Assembly: GCA_007859835.1 (NCBI GenBank)
Contig: SJPJ01000002.1
Span: 18,744 to 82,743, forward strand
DNA length: 64,000 bases
Direction: 5' to 3'
Source: Novipirellula herctigrandis
GTDB taxonomy: Bacteria; Planctomycetota; Planctomycetia; Pirellulales; Pirellulaceae
How positions within the stretch are numbered: the stretch's first letter is position 1; every line of letters begins with the position of its first letter. The notes under the pieces are model-generated. The model saw only the letters and a list, made by a program, of their open reading frames with translations, searched no databases and was not told the DNA's origin. The translations under genes and the position numbers were made by a program. This document shows positions 54,789 to 64,000 of the stretch, one piece after another.

Positions 54789-56144
54789 CTAACTCGATGC
54801 GTTTTTCGAAGCAGTCCACCGCGCAGCAGTCGGCAAATGGTTCTTGCCTATCCGGCCATCACATTTCACCCATCCCAAAGGTCGCCCCGCCAACCGAACC
54901 ACGGCCCACCCTCGCAGGGTGCTTGGGATGGGCGGCCCCGACAAATAGACTCGAGCTGCGTCTTCATCTATATCCATGAATTGTCGGCTCTGTAAAACGC
55001 CTCTGCGACGCAGGGATGCCGCATGCGAGGGTTTCCAAACCTTGCCGGTTCGGTGTGCGACCTCGGCACCTTGAACCGCCACCGATTCGACCCAATCGGG
55101 TGCATCGCTTGGCAGCGCATACAAATTCGCATCGCCACCGAAAAAACGGATGTCGGCGGGAACACCTGCGAACCAATCCTCTAATTTCGCATCGGGCTTG
55201 GATGGTTTTGCGACGCGGTGTTTACGCGGCGACTCGGCGGGACCGTCGAGCTTCAACGATGCCGCGAAACTGCCGGCACAATCATGCAGATGCGGCCATA
55301 GCCGGTAACTTGCTGGAGCAATCGGCGAAGCGTACGGGGTTAAACGCTCCGCCGGCATAGGCCTCATACCGAGTGATTCGAGCATCCAATTGACTTGATC
55401 TTCATTCTCGGCTGTCGCAAAAGTACATGTACTGTAAATCAAACGACCTCCTTCGCGAAGAAGTGTCCGAGCGGCTGTCAGAATTCGCCGTTGCCGCGCA
55501 GCACTATGTTCAATTTGGTGAGCCGAGATCGCCGAGCTTGATTGTCGTTTCCGTCCCAACAATGCCTGCCCGCTGCAAGGTGCGTCGACTAACACCACAT
55601 CAAATGTCCCGGGCAATTTCATCGCCAACTTTTCCGGATCCATCGCGGTAACGGCAAAGCGATCCGAACCGGTTCGCGACAAGTTATACAGTAGCGCGGG
55701 AATGCGGGAACGAATCGGCTCGTTCGCTAATAAGAACCCACTATCGAGCACTTCGGCCACCGCGCTCGCCTTACCACCAGGCGCAGCGCACAAATCACAA
55801 ACAAGTTTTCCATTGAGGGATTCTGGTGAATCGGCTTCCGCACAAGCCAATGCCAAAAGCGAACCAGCATCTTGCAGGTAGTAGTCGCCCGCAGCGTAAC
55901 CAATCTGCATCGACGGACGAGACAAAGCGTCTCGATTGCGGTAGCCATTTCGGTACCAATCGACCGGTTCCAGCGGCAAGGGAATCGACGATGGATCCAC
56001 ACCCGACCGCAATCGTAGAATATTATGAAATCGCTGTTCGATCGCAGAGGCGAGCGACGACAACTCTCCCGTCGATAGTCGCAAATCACCAAGCGTCTCA
56101 GCAATCCGTGCCGAAGCCATCACAGGTGTTTCATCCTCTCTCAC
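54789..56144 (-). CDS. NOL1/NOP2/Sun-family RNA m5C methyltransferase
   Basis: 451 residues from GTG 56144, one base after the preceding stop; ATG 56120 is an alternative. Motifs: SAM-binding CDLCAAPGGKASAVAEVL, LVDAPCSGQALLGR (Cys of motif IV) and YSTCTFATAENEDQV (catalytic Cys of motif VI). Both cysteines for m5C transfer to rRNA or tRNA are present. A C-terminal RsmF-like RNA-binding extension follows (LRGWAVVRLAGRPLGWVKCDG). Likely rRNA modification in the cytoplasm. Confidence 0.88.
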   Translation of the reverse strand: MREDETPVMASARIAETLGDLRLSTGELSSLASAIEQRFHNILRLRSGVDPSSIPLPLEPVDWYRNGYRNRDALSRPSMQIGYAAGDYYLQDAGSLLALACAEADSPESLNGKLVCDLCAAPGGKASAVAEVLDSGFLLANEPIRSRIPALLYNLSRTGSDRFAVTAMDPEKLAMKLPGTFDVVLVDAPCSGQALLGRKRQSSSAISAHQIEHSAARQRRILTAARTLLREGGRLIYSTCTFATAENEDQVNWMLESLGMRPMPAERLTPYASPIAPASYRLWPHLHDCAGSFAASLKLDGPAESPRKHRVAKPSKPDAKLEDWFAGVPADIRFFGGDANLYALPSDAPDWVESVAVQGAEVAHRTGKVWKPSHAASLRRRGVLQSRQFMDIDEDAARVYLSGPPIPSTLRGWAVVRLAGRPLGWVKCDGRIGKNHLPTAARWTASKNASS

Positions 56145-56145
56145 G

Positions 56146-56439
56146 TCACGCTCGGCCTTGCATCCATTTCAACAATGCCATCCCACTCGACAGAACGCCT
56201 GCCAAAAGTAAAGGCGAAGTGAATGTGAACATGATAAAGACGATGTGGGGAAACCGACCACCATCACCACCGGAACCACTCAAATCAGTCCCGAAAGCGA
56301 TGTTGATTTCGTCGCGAACCGCATCGACACGTGAGGCGTACAGAATCCCCGCCGAGATCAATGCAAAAATCAACATCATCAGCATCATGACCCCTAGGCT
56401 CAATTGCGGCGGTCGTCGAAGAGTGCGATTCGTGCTCAT
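56146..56439 (-). CDS. Small two-helix membrane protein
   Basis: 97 residues with two transmembrane helices (LGVMMLMMLIFALISAGILYA and a second, HIVFIMFTFTSPLLLAGVL, within the chain) separated by a Gly-rich loop. Not recognised. It lies immediately upstream of the methyltransferase (one base apart), so they are co-transcribed. Start ATG 56439. Confidence 0.6.
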   Translation of the reverse strand: MSTNRTLRRPPQLSLGVMMLMMLIFALISAGILYASRVDAVRDEINIAFGTDLSGSGGDGGRFPHIVFIMFTFTSPLLLAGVLSSGMALLKWMQGRA

Positions 56440-56689
56440 AGAAACAGGATACCGTCCAGCGACCGGTCCGCAAACACGCCGCAGCCGATCAGCACGGTAA
56501 ATCAGTGGCTGATGACCATCTTCCCCCCCAGTCTGCTATGAAATTTTGAGGGAACGCAGAAGCGAGTGAAATGGTCCATCAAAAACGGAAAAATACCCCA
56601 GACGGGTTTCGCGATATTGTAAAACCGGACAAGATAGGTGTTCAATCAACCACTTCTTTTCGACTTTTCTTTTCAAAGGCTTCTCCGCA

Positions 56690-57106
56690 ATGGACGAACT
56701 AATTCAGAAACTAACTGCCCAATTGGGTATCGACGCTGGCATTGCCAACAAAGCAACGGGCCAAGCGATGGCGATGATCAAGGACAAAGTGGGCGGCGAC
56801 TTGTTTAGCCAAATCTCGGGCGCAATCCCCGGTGCGGAAAATGCGGCAGCTGCTTCTGCCGAAACCGCTTCGGAACCTGCTAGCGGATTGATGGGCGCCC
56901 TTTCAGGACTTGCCTCAAAAACACTCGGCGGCTCTGCTGGCGAAGCAATGGAATTGGGGTCATCCCTCAAATCCGCTGGTCTCAAACCCGAACAAATGGG
57001 CGGGTTTGCCAGTACGCTTTTGGAATTTCTCAAAGATAAACTTGGCGACGATGTGCTCGATCAAATTTTGTCGAAAGTCCCGATGCTGAAAAGCTTGATT
57101 GGTTAA
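56690..57106 (+). CDS. DUF2780-like small helical protein
   Basis: 138 residues, predicted alpha-helical with no signal peptide. The repeated pattern (KLTAQLGIDAGIANKATGQAM, ending FLKDKLGDDVLDQILSKVP) fits the DUF2780/VcgC family of small helical proteins with no known function. The middle is Ala/Gly/Ser-rich. It precedes the TIM-barrel gene by 6 bp on the same strand, suggesting one operon. Confidence 0.6.
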   Translation: MDELIQKLTAQLGIDAGIANKATGQAMAMIKDKVGGDLFSQISGAIPGAENAAAASAETASEPASGLMGALSGLASKTLGGSAGEAMELGSSLKSAGLKPEQMGGFASTLLEFLKDKLGDDVLDQILSKVPMLKSLIG

Positions 57107-57112
57107 AAAACG

Positions 57113-57937
57113 ATGACTAGACGTTATGCAATTTGCAACGAAACATTCGGCGATTGGCCGCTCGACAAAGCACTTGCCTTTGCCGCTGCGGCCGGTTTCA
57201 CCGGATGGGAAGTCGCCCCGTTTGTGCTCACCGACACGATTGGCTCGTTTTCAAAATCCGAGCGAAACGATTACCGCGCTGCCGTCGAAGCAGCGGGCTT
57301 GTCGGTTGTGGGATTGCATTGGTTGTTGGCAAAAACCAACGGCTTGCATTTAACGACCAACGACGCAGATGTTCGTCTTCGGACGCGAGATTATCTATGC
57401 GACTTGGTCGAATTGTGCAGCGACCTCGGGGGCGACGTGATGGTGCTCGGATCACCTCAACAACGGAATGTGCCCGAAGGCCAATCGATGGATCAGGCGA
57501 TGCAAAACGCTGCGGAAGTCCTTTCGGGTGTCACCGAGTCACTCGCCCAACACGGCGTCAAAATCGCGCTCGAACCGCTCGGCCCACAAGAAGGCAACTT
57601 TCTCAACACAGCGGCCGAAGCACGCCAATTACAAGCCATCGTCGATCATCCATCAATCGGATTGCACTTGGATGTCAAAGCGATGAGCACCGAGCCGACG
57701 CCGATCGCTGACGTCATTCGCGCCAACGCCGATTGGATGATTCATTTTCACGCGAATGACCCCAATTTGCTCGGTCCCGGGATGGGCGATGTCGATTTTC
57801 AACCGATCTTCGCGGCACTCGACGACGTTCACTACGATGGTTGGGTCAGTGTGGAAGTATTTGATTACTCCCCCGGCATCGAGCGATTGGTCCTCGAAAG
57901 CATGAGCAACATGCTCAACGCTCAAAAACAAGGTTGA
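57113..57937 (+). CDS. Sugar phosphate isomerase/epimerase-like TIM barrel protein
   Basis: 274 residues of the xylose isomerase-like TIM-barrel superfamily. Seen are GFTGWEVAPFVL, a metal-site LEPLGP segment, LHLDVKAMS and IHFHANDPN with an EVFDY end (Glu, Asp/His, His, Glu ligands). It presumably isomerises or epimerises a sugar in the cytoplasm. It follows the DUF2780-like gene. A hairpin-forming stretch (57928-57988) lies just after it. Confidence 0.85.
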   Translation: MTRRYAICNETFGDWPLDKALAFAAAAGFTGWEVAPFVLTDTIGSFSKSERNDYRAAVEAAGLSVVGLHWLLAKTNGLHLTTNDADVRLRTRDYLCDLVELCSDLGGDVMVLGSPQQRNVPEGQSMDQAMQNAAEVLSGVTESLAQHGVKIALEPLGPQEGNFLNTAAEARQLQAIVDHPSIGLHLDVKAMSTEPTPIADVIRANADWMIHFHANDPNLLGPGMGDVDFQPIFAALDDVHYDGWVSVEVFDYSPGIERLVLESMSNMLNAQKQG

Positions 57938-57999
57938 CTTGGGAGACAAAACAAAACTAACGTCCGGGTGTTAGTTTCCCAACCTTGTATTCGCTCTGC

Positions 58000-60054
58000 A
58001 TGACGCAATCGCTTTCACCGGGTCGTGAGTCCGATCGTGAACCCATTTCGATGGGTAACGGCGGTTGTTCTGCGCCATCCACTATTCCAACCGCGTGGGA
58101 AAAAGTCTTTCAGAAACCAGTGTTACTCGCTGTTTTTGCTGGCATTTTTGCCATTACGACCTCGGCCGGTTGTACCTCACCTCGCTACTTGTCAAACCGC
58201 TCGGTTCGCGAAAACCCACTCAACAGGACGCTGAAATTAGTCGGCGTCAAAGGTCCGCAGGTTAGCCAGCGGACTTGGAATACGCTCACTCGCTTTGGTC
58301 TCGACAATCAGTATTCCTCGGATCACCACAAGTGTTTTACCCAAATTCGCCAAACCATCAATTCGAACCCTGATCCAGAACTCGTTTACGCTCTTAGCGA
58401 ACTTTCTTACGTCGAGGGCAAGAAATCGGAGCGAACGGGGGACCTGCTCAATGCGTTAAGCCATTACGGGGTTGCGCTAACCAATAGCTATGACTATTTG
58501 TTTAGCGAAGATCTGAACATGACTCGCAATGCCTTTGATCCGCAATTCCGTGCCGCCTCCGATTTGTACAACGAATCATTGGAAGACACTCTGCGAATCC
58601 TTTGCAGCGAACATCACATTGAACCCGGCAGAACCTATACGATCAAAACACCGGATCGTGAATTCATTGTCCGCACGGAAATGCACGGTAAATGGAAACC
58701 CGAAGAGTTCGACCGCTATGAATTTGTGAGCGATTACGACATCGAAACCCTGCACAATCGCCACACCACCTACGGCCTCGGTGTACCGCTGATCGCCGTA
58801 CGAAAGTCCGCATTGAATAAAGACCCTCGCGAGCGGTTTTATCCGGATGGACTTAGCTACGCGGTTTCAGCAATGATGCGATGTGCGCCGAACCATAAAC
58901 AGGGCCGTGCCGGCGAATCCCCCACGTGTGTGCTGGAATTTTTTGATCCTCTACAAGCCAACCAAGTTGAGATTGCCAATCAGTGGGTACCACTTGAAAC
59001 CGACTTGACCACGCCATTAGCGTTCTTTCTCGATAGCCCTGAATTCCGTAAACGTAACCAAGCAACCGAAGGGTTGCTCGATCCAGATGAATCGCAACAG
59101 CGGCGCGGAATCTACATGCTTGAACCCTATGATCCCGACCGGATACCGGTTTTGATGGTCCACGGTCTTTGGTCAAGCCCGCTAACATGGATGGACATGT
59201 TCAACGATTTGCGTAGTTTTCCTGAAATTCGCGAGCGTTATCAGTTTTGGTTCTACCTCTATCCGTCTGGACAGCCGTTCTGGATCAGCGCCGCACAATT
59301 ACGTAGCGATTTATTGGCAACTCGCAATGCGTTTGATGCGGGACACCGCGATCGCGCAATCGATCAAATGGTTTTAGTCGGCCACAGTATGGGTGGATTG
59401 GTCAGCCGATTGCAGACCATGGAAAGCGGTGATGATTTCTGGAAAATCGTCAGCGATAAACCTGCTGAAAAGCTTCGTGGCGCCGACCAAGACCGTGTCA
59501 AACTGGTTAGCACTCTGTACTTCAAGCCGAACCAATCCATTCGCCGCGTGATCACAATCGGGACACCTCATCGAGGCAGCGACTTTGCGAATGATTACAC
59601 GCGTTGGCTAGCACGCAAATTCATCAAACTACCGCAGCTATTCGTTTCAACCGGAAAACGATTAGCCCGCGAAAACCCCAATTTCTTTCGTGATACGAAA
59701 TTGTTAACGACGGCAAACGCGATCGACTCGCTCGCCCCTAAATCGCCAATTTTTCCCGTGATGCTTCGTGCCAAGCATTCACCGGACATCAAATTTCATA
59801 ATATCGTCGGGGTCGTGGACAAACGAGGAATCTTTTCGGCCAGCACCCGCCGAGGAGACGGTATCGTCGAATTCGAGAGCGCCCACATGGACGACGTCGA
59901 AAGTGAACTAATCGTGGATTCAGAGCATACGACGATGCATATGACAGGAAAAGCAATCTTTGAAGTTCGCCGCGTATTGCTCGAACATCTACAGCAAATC
60001 GATTCCGAAGACCGGGTTGCAATTCGCCCAATCCAAATTAGCGACCAGCACTAG
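58000..60054 (+). CDS. Lipoprotein alpha/beta hydrolase (lipase/PGAP1-like)
   Basis: 684 residues from ATG 58000; ATG 58051 would give the same signal. A lipoprotein signal is seen ([19 protein letters not shown], lipobox Cys). The alpha/beta hydrolase has [17 protein letters not shown] (oxyanion His-Gly) and nucleophile [11 protein letters not shown]. The His of the triad may be in the [11 protein letters not shown] region near the C-terminus. It is probably a membrane-anchored lipase or acyl hydrolase. Its stop overlaps the convergent csrA end by 4 bp. Confidence 0.82.
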   Translation: MTQSLSPGRESDREPISMGNGGCSAPSTIPTAWEKVFQKPVLLAVFAGIFAITTSAGCTSPRYLSNRSVRENPLNRTLKLVGVKGPQVSQRTWNTLTRFGLDNQYSSDHHKCFTQIRQTINSNPDPELVYALSELSYVEGKKSERTGDLLNALSHYGVALTNSYDYLFSEDLNMTRNAFDPQFRAASDLYNESLEDTLRILCSEHHIEPGRTYTIKTPDREFIVRTEMHGKWKPEEFDRYEFVSDYDIETLHNRHTTYGLGVPLIAVRKSALNKDPRERFYPDGLSYAVSAMMRCAPNHKQGRAGESPTCVLEFFDPLQANQVEIANQWVPLETDLTTPLAFFLDSPEFRKRNQATEGLLDPDESQQRRGIYMLEPYDPDRIPVLMVHGLWSSPLTWMDMFNDLRSFPEIRERYQFWFYLYPSGQPFWISAAQLRSDLLATRNAFDAGHRDRAIDQMVLVGHSMGGLVSRLQTMESGDDFWKIVSDKPAEKLRGADQDRVKLVSTLYFKPNQSIRRVITIGTPHRGSDFANDYTRWLARKFIKLPQLFVSTGKRLARENPNFFRDTKLLTTANAIDSLAPKSPIFPVMLRAKHSPDIKFHNIVGVVDKRGIFSASTRRGDGIVEFESAHMDDVESELIVDSEHTTMHMTGKAIFEVRRVLLEHLQQIDSEDRVAIRPIQISDQH

Positions 60055-60488
60055 CGAAGGAATCCAGCTAGCGGGGCACCAGCCTGCGGCTTCGCTGAAT
60101 CGTTGACACGGATGCGGGCACTGTACAAGTGAGGCGAAGTGAGATTGTTCAATCGGTTTACTCCTTCAACTACTTTGCTTTTCTTGACCGACCGAGATGG
60201 CATCGCCACGGGATGAGCGAACGCTCCTTCACGATCGCTAATCTGGCTAAGCTCTGACTCGGAATCGCGATCGTCTTCTCGGCTCGCTGGATCAAGGCTC
60301 GCGGGATCAAGGCTCGCGGGATCAAGGCTCGCGGGATCAATCGCTTCGAGTTCGGCACGTAGAACGCGGATATCGCGTGGTGCATCGATCCCCAATCGCA
60401 CTTTGCCCCCTTCGACGCGAATCAACGTGATCGTGATGTTGTCGCCGATTTGAATCTTTTCGTTAAGCTTGCGTGACAATACCAACAT
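60051..60488 (-). CDS. csrA: CsrA carbon storage regulator with long C-terminal extension
   Basis: 145 residues; the core ([32 protein letters not shown]) is a normal CsrA of ~50-60 residues, an RNA-binding dimer that blocks translation of GGA-containing mRNAs. An ~80-residue tail follows, opening with a DPASL repeat coded by a 15-bp unit three times in a row (60289-60333). Most CsrA proteins end around residue 61-75. AAAGGAG lies about 6 bp upstream of ATG 60488. The tail may be disordered or bind a partner. Confidence 0.9.
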   Translation of the reverse strand: MLVLSRKLNEKIQIGDNITITLIRVEGGKVRLGIDAPRDIRVLRAELEAIDPASLDPASLDPASLDPASREDDRDSESELSQISDREGAFAHPVAMPSRSVKKSKVVEGVNRLNNLTSPHLYSARIRVNDSAKPQAGAPLAGFLR

Positions 60489-60966
60489 GGCAGGCTCCTT
60501 TGCCTAAAAACGTGTTCTTTGAAGAGTTAGATTAGCGTCAGCGTGAAAGGTTCGTTATTTCTCGCTTGTAAAACGGTGTTAACGCAAAGGGCGTGCCAAA
60601 GAAGCCCACCCTCGCAGCGAAAGACGCCGTAAGTCATTCACACTAAAGCACTTGCATTTGCCCAGGACTCTTTTATCGCAGTTCGGATTCACGCGAAAAC
60701 GGAAACAATTACAAACCGTGTGTAGTTTTGGGAAAGGCTTACGCACTGCTCTGGTAGCGATTTGCGCGACGAATCGTTCTGCAAAATGAGTCGAAAAGCG
60801 TGATCGTCGGGGCCTCCTTCGGTCAACACGATTTCGATCTTGAGTCAAATTCGAGGTTTCCCTAAACTTCCCGAGATAAACCATGCTTGTGGAAGCGAAA
60901 ACGAATGGGATTCGTTATTTTCGCGAGCGAATTGACCCAATGATCGGTTCAAAGGAGTGAACAGGG
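60489..60966. other. Divergent intergenic region
   Basis: A 478-bp gap between csrA (minus) and the parvulin gene (plus), with promoters expected in both directions. Frames in it do not look coding. An AAAGGAGTGA ribosome site lies at 60952-60961, just before the parvulin start. Confidence 0.5.
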
Positions 60967-62775
60967 ATGCTTTTCCAACCCAATCGATTCACGCAGTGGA
61001 TGACCTCGCTGCTTCGTTTTGGCCTTTACGTGTGCGTGATGCTGAGTGTTTGTGTAGCCGAATCGGCTAGACCGCTCACCGCTCAAGACAACGCAAACGA
61101 TGTGGTAGCGGTCGTCAACGCGGACCCAATCACTCGCAAAACACTCTCCGAGGAATCACTTCGCCGCTACGGCGAGGATGTCTTGGAAAACATGGTCAAT
61201 CGCCACTTAATTCTCCAAGCCTGTAAGCTTCAGGGCATCGAAGTCACTTCCGCAGAAGTCCGCGAAGAGATCGCTCGCGTGGCCCAAAAATTCGGCCTCA
61301 CGATGCCCGCCTACCTGCAATTGTTACAAGAAGAACGTGACATTGCACCGGATCAATACAGTCGCGAGATCATTTGGCCGATGCTGGCGCTTCGCCGGCT
61401 CGTGGCCGCCAAAGTGTTGGTGTCCGAAAATGAGTTCAACCAAGCCTTCATCGCCCAATTCGGTGAAGCCGTCAAATGCCGCTTGATCATGATGGCAAGC
61501 CGTGCGGACGCCGACTCACTGCATCTACAAGCCACTCAGAATCCCGCTAGCTTCGCTCAATTGGCTAAACAGTACAGCGAAGACGAGGCAAGCGCAAGCG
61601 TTGGAGGATTGATCCCGCCGATCCGCCGTTACAGTGGCGATTCTCGGATTGAAGAAGCCGCTTTCGCGTTACAAGACAACGAAATATCGCCCGTGATGCA
61701 ACTTGGCGACCAGTGGATTTTCATGCAGGCCGTTCGCCGTATCGGAGCATCCACGCCCAGCCCACAAGCAATGCCGAGTATCCGCGAGCAAATCACTGAC
61801 CGTATTCGCGACCAAAAAATGCGTGGTGCGGCAACGGAATTGTTCGCACAATTGCAAACGGAAGCTCAAGTCGTCACCGTCTTGGGCGACGCCGAAAAAA
61901 TGCAGCAACACCCAGGCGTTGCTGCCATTGTCAATGGACAACAAGTTTCGATCGCATCGGTCTCAGCCGAATGTGTCAAACGTCATGGCGAGGAAGTACT
62001 CGAAGGCGAAATCAACCGTAAACTTCTTACCCAAGCACTTCGCAAAGCAAACAAAAAAGTATCCGATCCCGACCTACAAAAGGAAGTTGAACGAGCGGCT
62101 ATCAGTTTTGGGTATATCCGTAGTGATGGAAAACCTGACGTAAACACTTGGATGGAATCCATTTTGTCCGATGGAAAGACCACCGAAGAGTTATACATTC
62201 GTGACGCGGTATGGCCGAGTGTAGCCGTGAAGAAGCTCGTCGAAGAGTCCGTGACCTTAACCGAACAAGACATTCAACAAGGTTACGAATCCGCATTTGG
62301 CCCCCGGGTGGAAGTCTTAGCCGTGGTCCTCTCAGACCAACGGACGGCTCAGAAAGTCTGGGAAATGGCTCGAGACAACCCGACCGACCAATTCTTTGGT
62401 CAATTGGCTGAACAATACAGTGTTGAACCTGTTTCGGCCAGCAATATGGGCAAAGTGCCACCGATCCGAAAACACAGCGGCCAATTGGCGATCGAGCGTG
62501 AAGCGTTCGAGATGAAACCAGGCGACTTGAGCGGCATTGTCGTCACAGGCGACAAGTACATCGTGCTGCGATGCCAAGGCTACACCGAACCGGTTGTAAC
62601 AGACATAGCCGCGGTAAGAACAGAATTGATTCGAGATTTGACCGAGACGAAAACAAATTTAGCCATGAATGCAAAATTCGAAGAGCTGAAGTCGTCAGCG
62701 GAAATTGACAACTTTTTTGTAGCCGCCAAGGAATTGCCACACGTTGCCAGGGCATCCGAACCGCGAGCGAAGTAG
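60967..62775 (+). CDS. Exported peptidyl-prolyl isomerase with two parvulin domains (SurA/PpiC-like)
   Basis: 602 residues with a signal peptide (LLRFGLYVCVMLSVCVAESA). Two repeats of the same layout: an N-terminal helical part (AVVNADPITRKTLSEESLRR, AIVNGQQVSIASVSAEC) and a parvulin domain each (FAQLAKQYSEDEASASVGGLIP and FGQLAEQYSVEPVSASNMGKVP). The chaperone would work in the periplasm on outer-membrane or surface proteins such as those encoded upstream. The double SurA-like layout in one chain suggests a gene-internal duplication. Well-placed SD AAAGGAG upstream. Confidence 0.85.
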   Translation: MLFQPNRFTQWMTSLLRFGLYVCVMLSVCVAESARPLTAQDNANDVVAVVNADPITRKTLSEESLRRYGEDVLENMVNRHLILQACKLQGIEVTSAEVREEIARVAQKFGLTMPAYLQLLQEERDIAPDQYSREIIWPMLALRRLVAAKVLVSENEFNQAFIAQFGEAVKCRLIMMASRADADSLHLQATQNPASFAQLAKQYSEDEASASVGGLIPPIRRYSGDSRIEEAAFALQDNEISPVMQLGDQWIFMQAVRRIGASTPSPQAMPSIREQITDRIRDQKMRGAATELFAQLQTEAQVVTVLGDAEKMQQHPGVAAIVNGQQVSIASVSAECVKRHGEEVLEGEINRKLLTQALRKANKKVSDPDLQKEVERAAISFGYIRSDGKPDVNTWMESILSDGKTTEELYIRDAVWPSVAVKKLVEESVTLTEQDIQQGYESAFGPRVEVLAVVLSDQRTAQKVWEMARDNPTDQFFGQLAEQYSVEPVSASNMGKVPPIRKHSGQLAIEREAFEMKPGDLSGIVVTGDKYIVLRCQGYTEPVVTDIAAVRTELIRDLTETKTNLAMNAKFEELKSSAEIDNFFVAAKELPHVARASEPRAK

Positions 62776-62822
62776 TCGCAAAAAAAACAACGTCGCTATC
62801 TAAAATATAGGATAAATTTTCA

Positions 62823-62844
62823 CATTGTTTCGGTCGAAACAATG
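62823..62844. terminator. 22-bp palindrome after the parvulin gene
   Basis: CATTGTTTCG/CGAAACAATG around 2 bases, 48 bp after the parvulin stop and followed by a weak T-rich stretch. May be a terminator or an operator. Confidence 0.45.
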
Positions 62845-63378
62845 GTATGGTTTTCTTCGACCCTAACACAAACACGGCCCGCCGTTACTTTGTACTTAGG
62901 GAAGATACCGATCCACAGCGATCTTTGTGTTCCGATTTTCAAGCACACAAATTTGCTGCCATGATCGGAATAATCCTGAGAACGAGCAGCGAGGTGCGAC
63001 AGTTCGTACTTTCATACGCAAATTCACATCAAAAACCAAGCGAAATTGGCGAATAGTTTTAGTACTCATTTCGGTGCACGTTGTAGACGTGTGGGCAACA
63101 TAACACTGCTTCTTCCAGCAGGGATAAAAACATGCTTAACCTCCTTACTTACACCGTCCAATCGGTACACGGTTTACAGGATACTTTCCAGGTAAGTCCG
63201 AATGGAACGATTGACACTCATCAACTTTGTGCCGTTACCCCTCAGCACAAAAAAGTAGCTGAGCCGGTTGCAAAACATGACGAGAAAAAGTCAAAGGCGA
63301 CCCCAAACCAAGTTCGCTAATTCGACCTGCTCGATAGTTTTTCTTGCTCAATAGAACGCCTGAACCAAGCGTTTGAAT
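62845..63378. other. Intergenic region with one weak small ORF
   Basis: Mostly gene-free. A 62-residue plus-strand frame at 63132-63320 (starting MLNLLTYTVQSVHGLQ, ending in a Lys-rich tail) has an ATG 13 bp after a GGGA-like stretch and might be a small gene, but I see no family likeness. The frame at 62847-63056 looks random. Confidence 0.35.
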
Positions 63379-63546
63379 CTATTTTTCCATGGCCGCGCGG
63401 GTTTGCCATGGCCACTCGCTGCTGCGGCCAAATTCTGCGCCCCCCCACTGCGGATCTCTCACCAGCGACCCGTCCTCTGAATGCTCTTTGTGTGCCCCGA
63501 GCATTTTCAAATCATCATCAGTCAGGACAATGCCTAGCGATGCCAT
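63379..63546 (-). CDS. Possible 55-residue small protein
   Basis: A minus-strand frame from ATG 63546 to TAG 63379, too short for many gene callers. The composition is protein-like: IVLTDDDLKMLGAH, GSLVRDPQWGG and SEWPWQTRAAMEK. It lies downstream of the PQQ-type gene on the same strand. Not recognised; no clear SD is seen. It could equally be a decayed 3' end of a larger gene. Confidence 0.3.
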   Translation of the reverse strand: MASLGIVLTDDDLKMLGAHKEHSEDGSLVRDPQWGGAEFGRSSEWPWQTRAAMEK

Positions 63547-63630
63547 GCCACGTGCTGGTTAATAAGCCAAGCCGCCCAAGTAGACCGGCGACTTTTTCCA
63601 TTCTCGCATCGACGCGGCAATGAACGCATT

Positions 63631-64000
63631 TCACGGTCCAGTTTCCATTGGATTAAGAGAGAAACACAACACGTTCTGGTCGCCGCGAATGAGCATCTTG
63701 TCGCCGACCACAATCGGTGCCGCCCAGCAGGGATAGCTTAACGCCACCGTTCCACCATCATCACCGGAAAAATCCCATTCGGAAATGACATTCAACTTCG
63801 TTGGGTCTGCTCGGATCACTTGCATGCCGCCCGATTCGTCGAGCACCAATAATGCCTCACCAACTCGCGTTACCGAGCTTCGCGATCGTCGTTCATCAAC
63901 CCACATCACTTCGCCCGTCGACCACTCGACACACCGAAAATCACTGTCGACTGCATTTCGGCCACTACACCCATACAAATACCCATTCACCAACACCGGC
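63631..64000 (-). CDS. PQQ-like beta-propeller protein, C-terminal part (runs off the window)
   Basis: The frame is open to the end of the window; the last 121 or more residues are seen. Blade-like repeats are present: VLVNGYLYGCSGRN, FRCVEWSTGEVMWVDE, ALLVLDESGGMQVIRAD and AAPIVVGDKMLIRGDQNVLCF. This is the pattern of PQQ-type/outer-membrane-assembly-like propellers common in planctomycetes. Stop at 63631. The real start lies beyond 64000. Confidence 0.8.
   Translation of the reverse strand, partial: PVLVNGYLYGCSGRNAVDSDFRCVEWSTGEVMWVDERRSRSSVTRVGEALLVLDESGGMQVIRADPTKLNVISEWDFSGDDGGTVALSYPCWAAPIVVGDKMLIRGDQNVLCFSLNPMETGP

Noticed and set aside
57928-57988. Hairpin after the TIM-barrel gene as a terminator
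   Set aside because: The arms are interrupted and no T-run follows, so it is noted only as a possible fold.
62847-63056. 69-residue plus-strand frame after the parvulin gene
   Set aside because: No ribosome site, random composition and no likeness to any family.

Overview
The window looks like a planctomycete chromosome of the Rhodopirellula/Pirellulaceae type. The evidence is family content: a formylglycine-type sulfatase, a BBP7-like outer-membrane barrel, a giant SdrD/DUF11 surface protein with the planctomycete N-terminal motif (LETLDRRELLA), a sigma factor paired with a membrane protein carrying CxxCH, a DUF1580-type HTH protein, and Tat-exported Gfo/Idh oxidoreductases. Many starts are GTG or TTG or lack a clear Shine-Dalgarno. 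No assignment was checked against a database.

Layout. 1-1.07 kb: decayed, tandemly duplicated 3' ends of an IS200-like (REP-associated tyrosine type) transposase, ending in a perfect 158-bp duplication. 1.1-8.1 kb: core genes (HD-GYP protein, PEP synthase/PPDK regulator, ECF sigma plus its membrane partner, sulfatase). 8.2-23.8 kb: an accessory region at a tRNA-Val(CAC) gene. Its right part (16735-23729) is a clean 7-kb satellite-like integrative element bounded by perfect 43-bp direct repeats of the tRNA 3' half, with integrase, small HTH protein, winged-helix protein, primase-SF3 helicase, zinc-ribbon protein and terminator all on the minus strand. To its left (about 8223-16735) lies what I infer to be an older, decayed element in the same site. 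It has a degenerate tRNA scar at 8223, an integrase 3' remnant ending exactly in the att site at 16776, and defence-type cargo: an AbiEi/AbiEii pair behind a 47-bp palindrome, and an unrecognised two-gene operon of an HD-CE-like metal-dependent HD protein and an 894-residue helical protein. That operon is my best candidate for an undescribed system.

23.8-64 kb: core/housekeeping and cell-surface genes: Tat subunits, a very large ASPIC/FG-GAP exported protein with an NHL-type beta-propeller, a SpoU-family methyltransferase, an exported oxidoreductase, an MFS carrier, an AGE-family epimerase, a fused HyuA-HyuB hydantoinase/5-oxoprolinase, a response regulator beside a hemerythrin-like protein, a glycosyltransferase, a three-gene membrane operon, NAD(P)HX epimerase, a class C-type serine hydrolase, the BBP7 and SdrD/DUF11 surface proteins, an NSUN-type RNA methyltransferase, a PGAP1-like lipase, CsrA with a long repeat-bearing tail, a double-parvulin foldase, and the 3' end of a PQQ-type propeller gene running off the window.

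A recurring feature is short tandem duplication. Units of 15 or 18 bp occur inside genes (always in frame), while 16, 17, 18, 19 and 158 bp units occur between genes.
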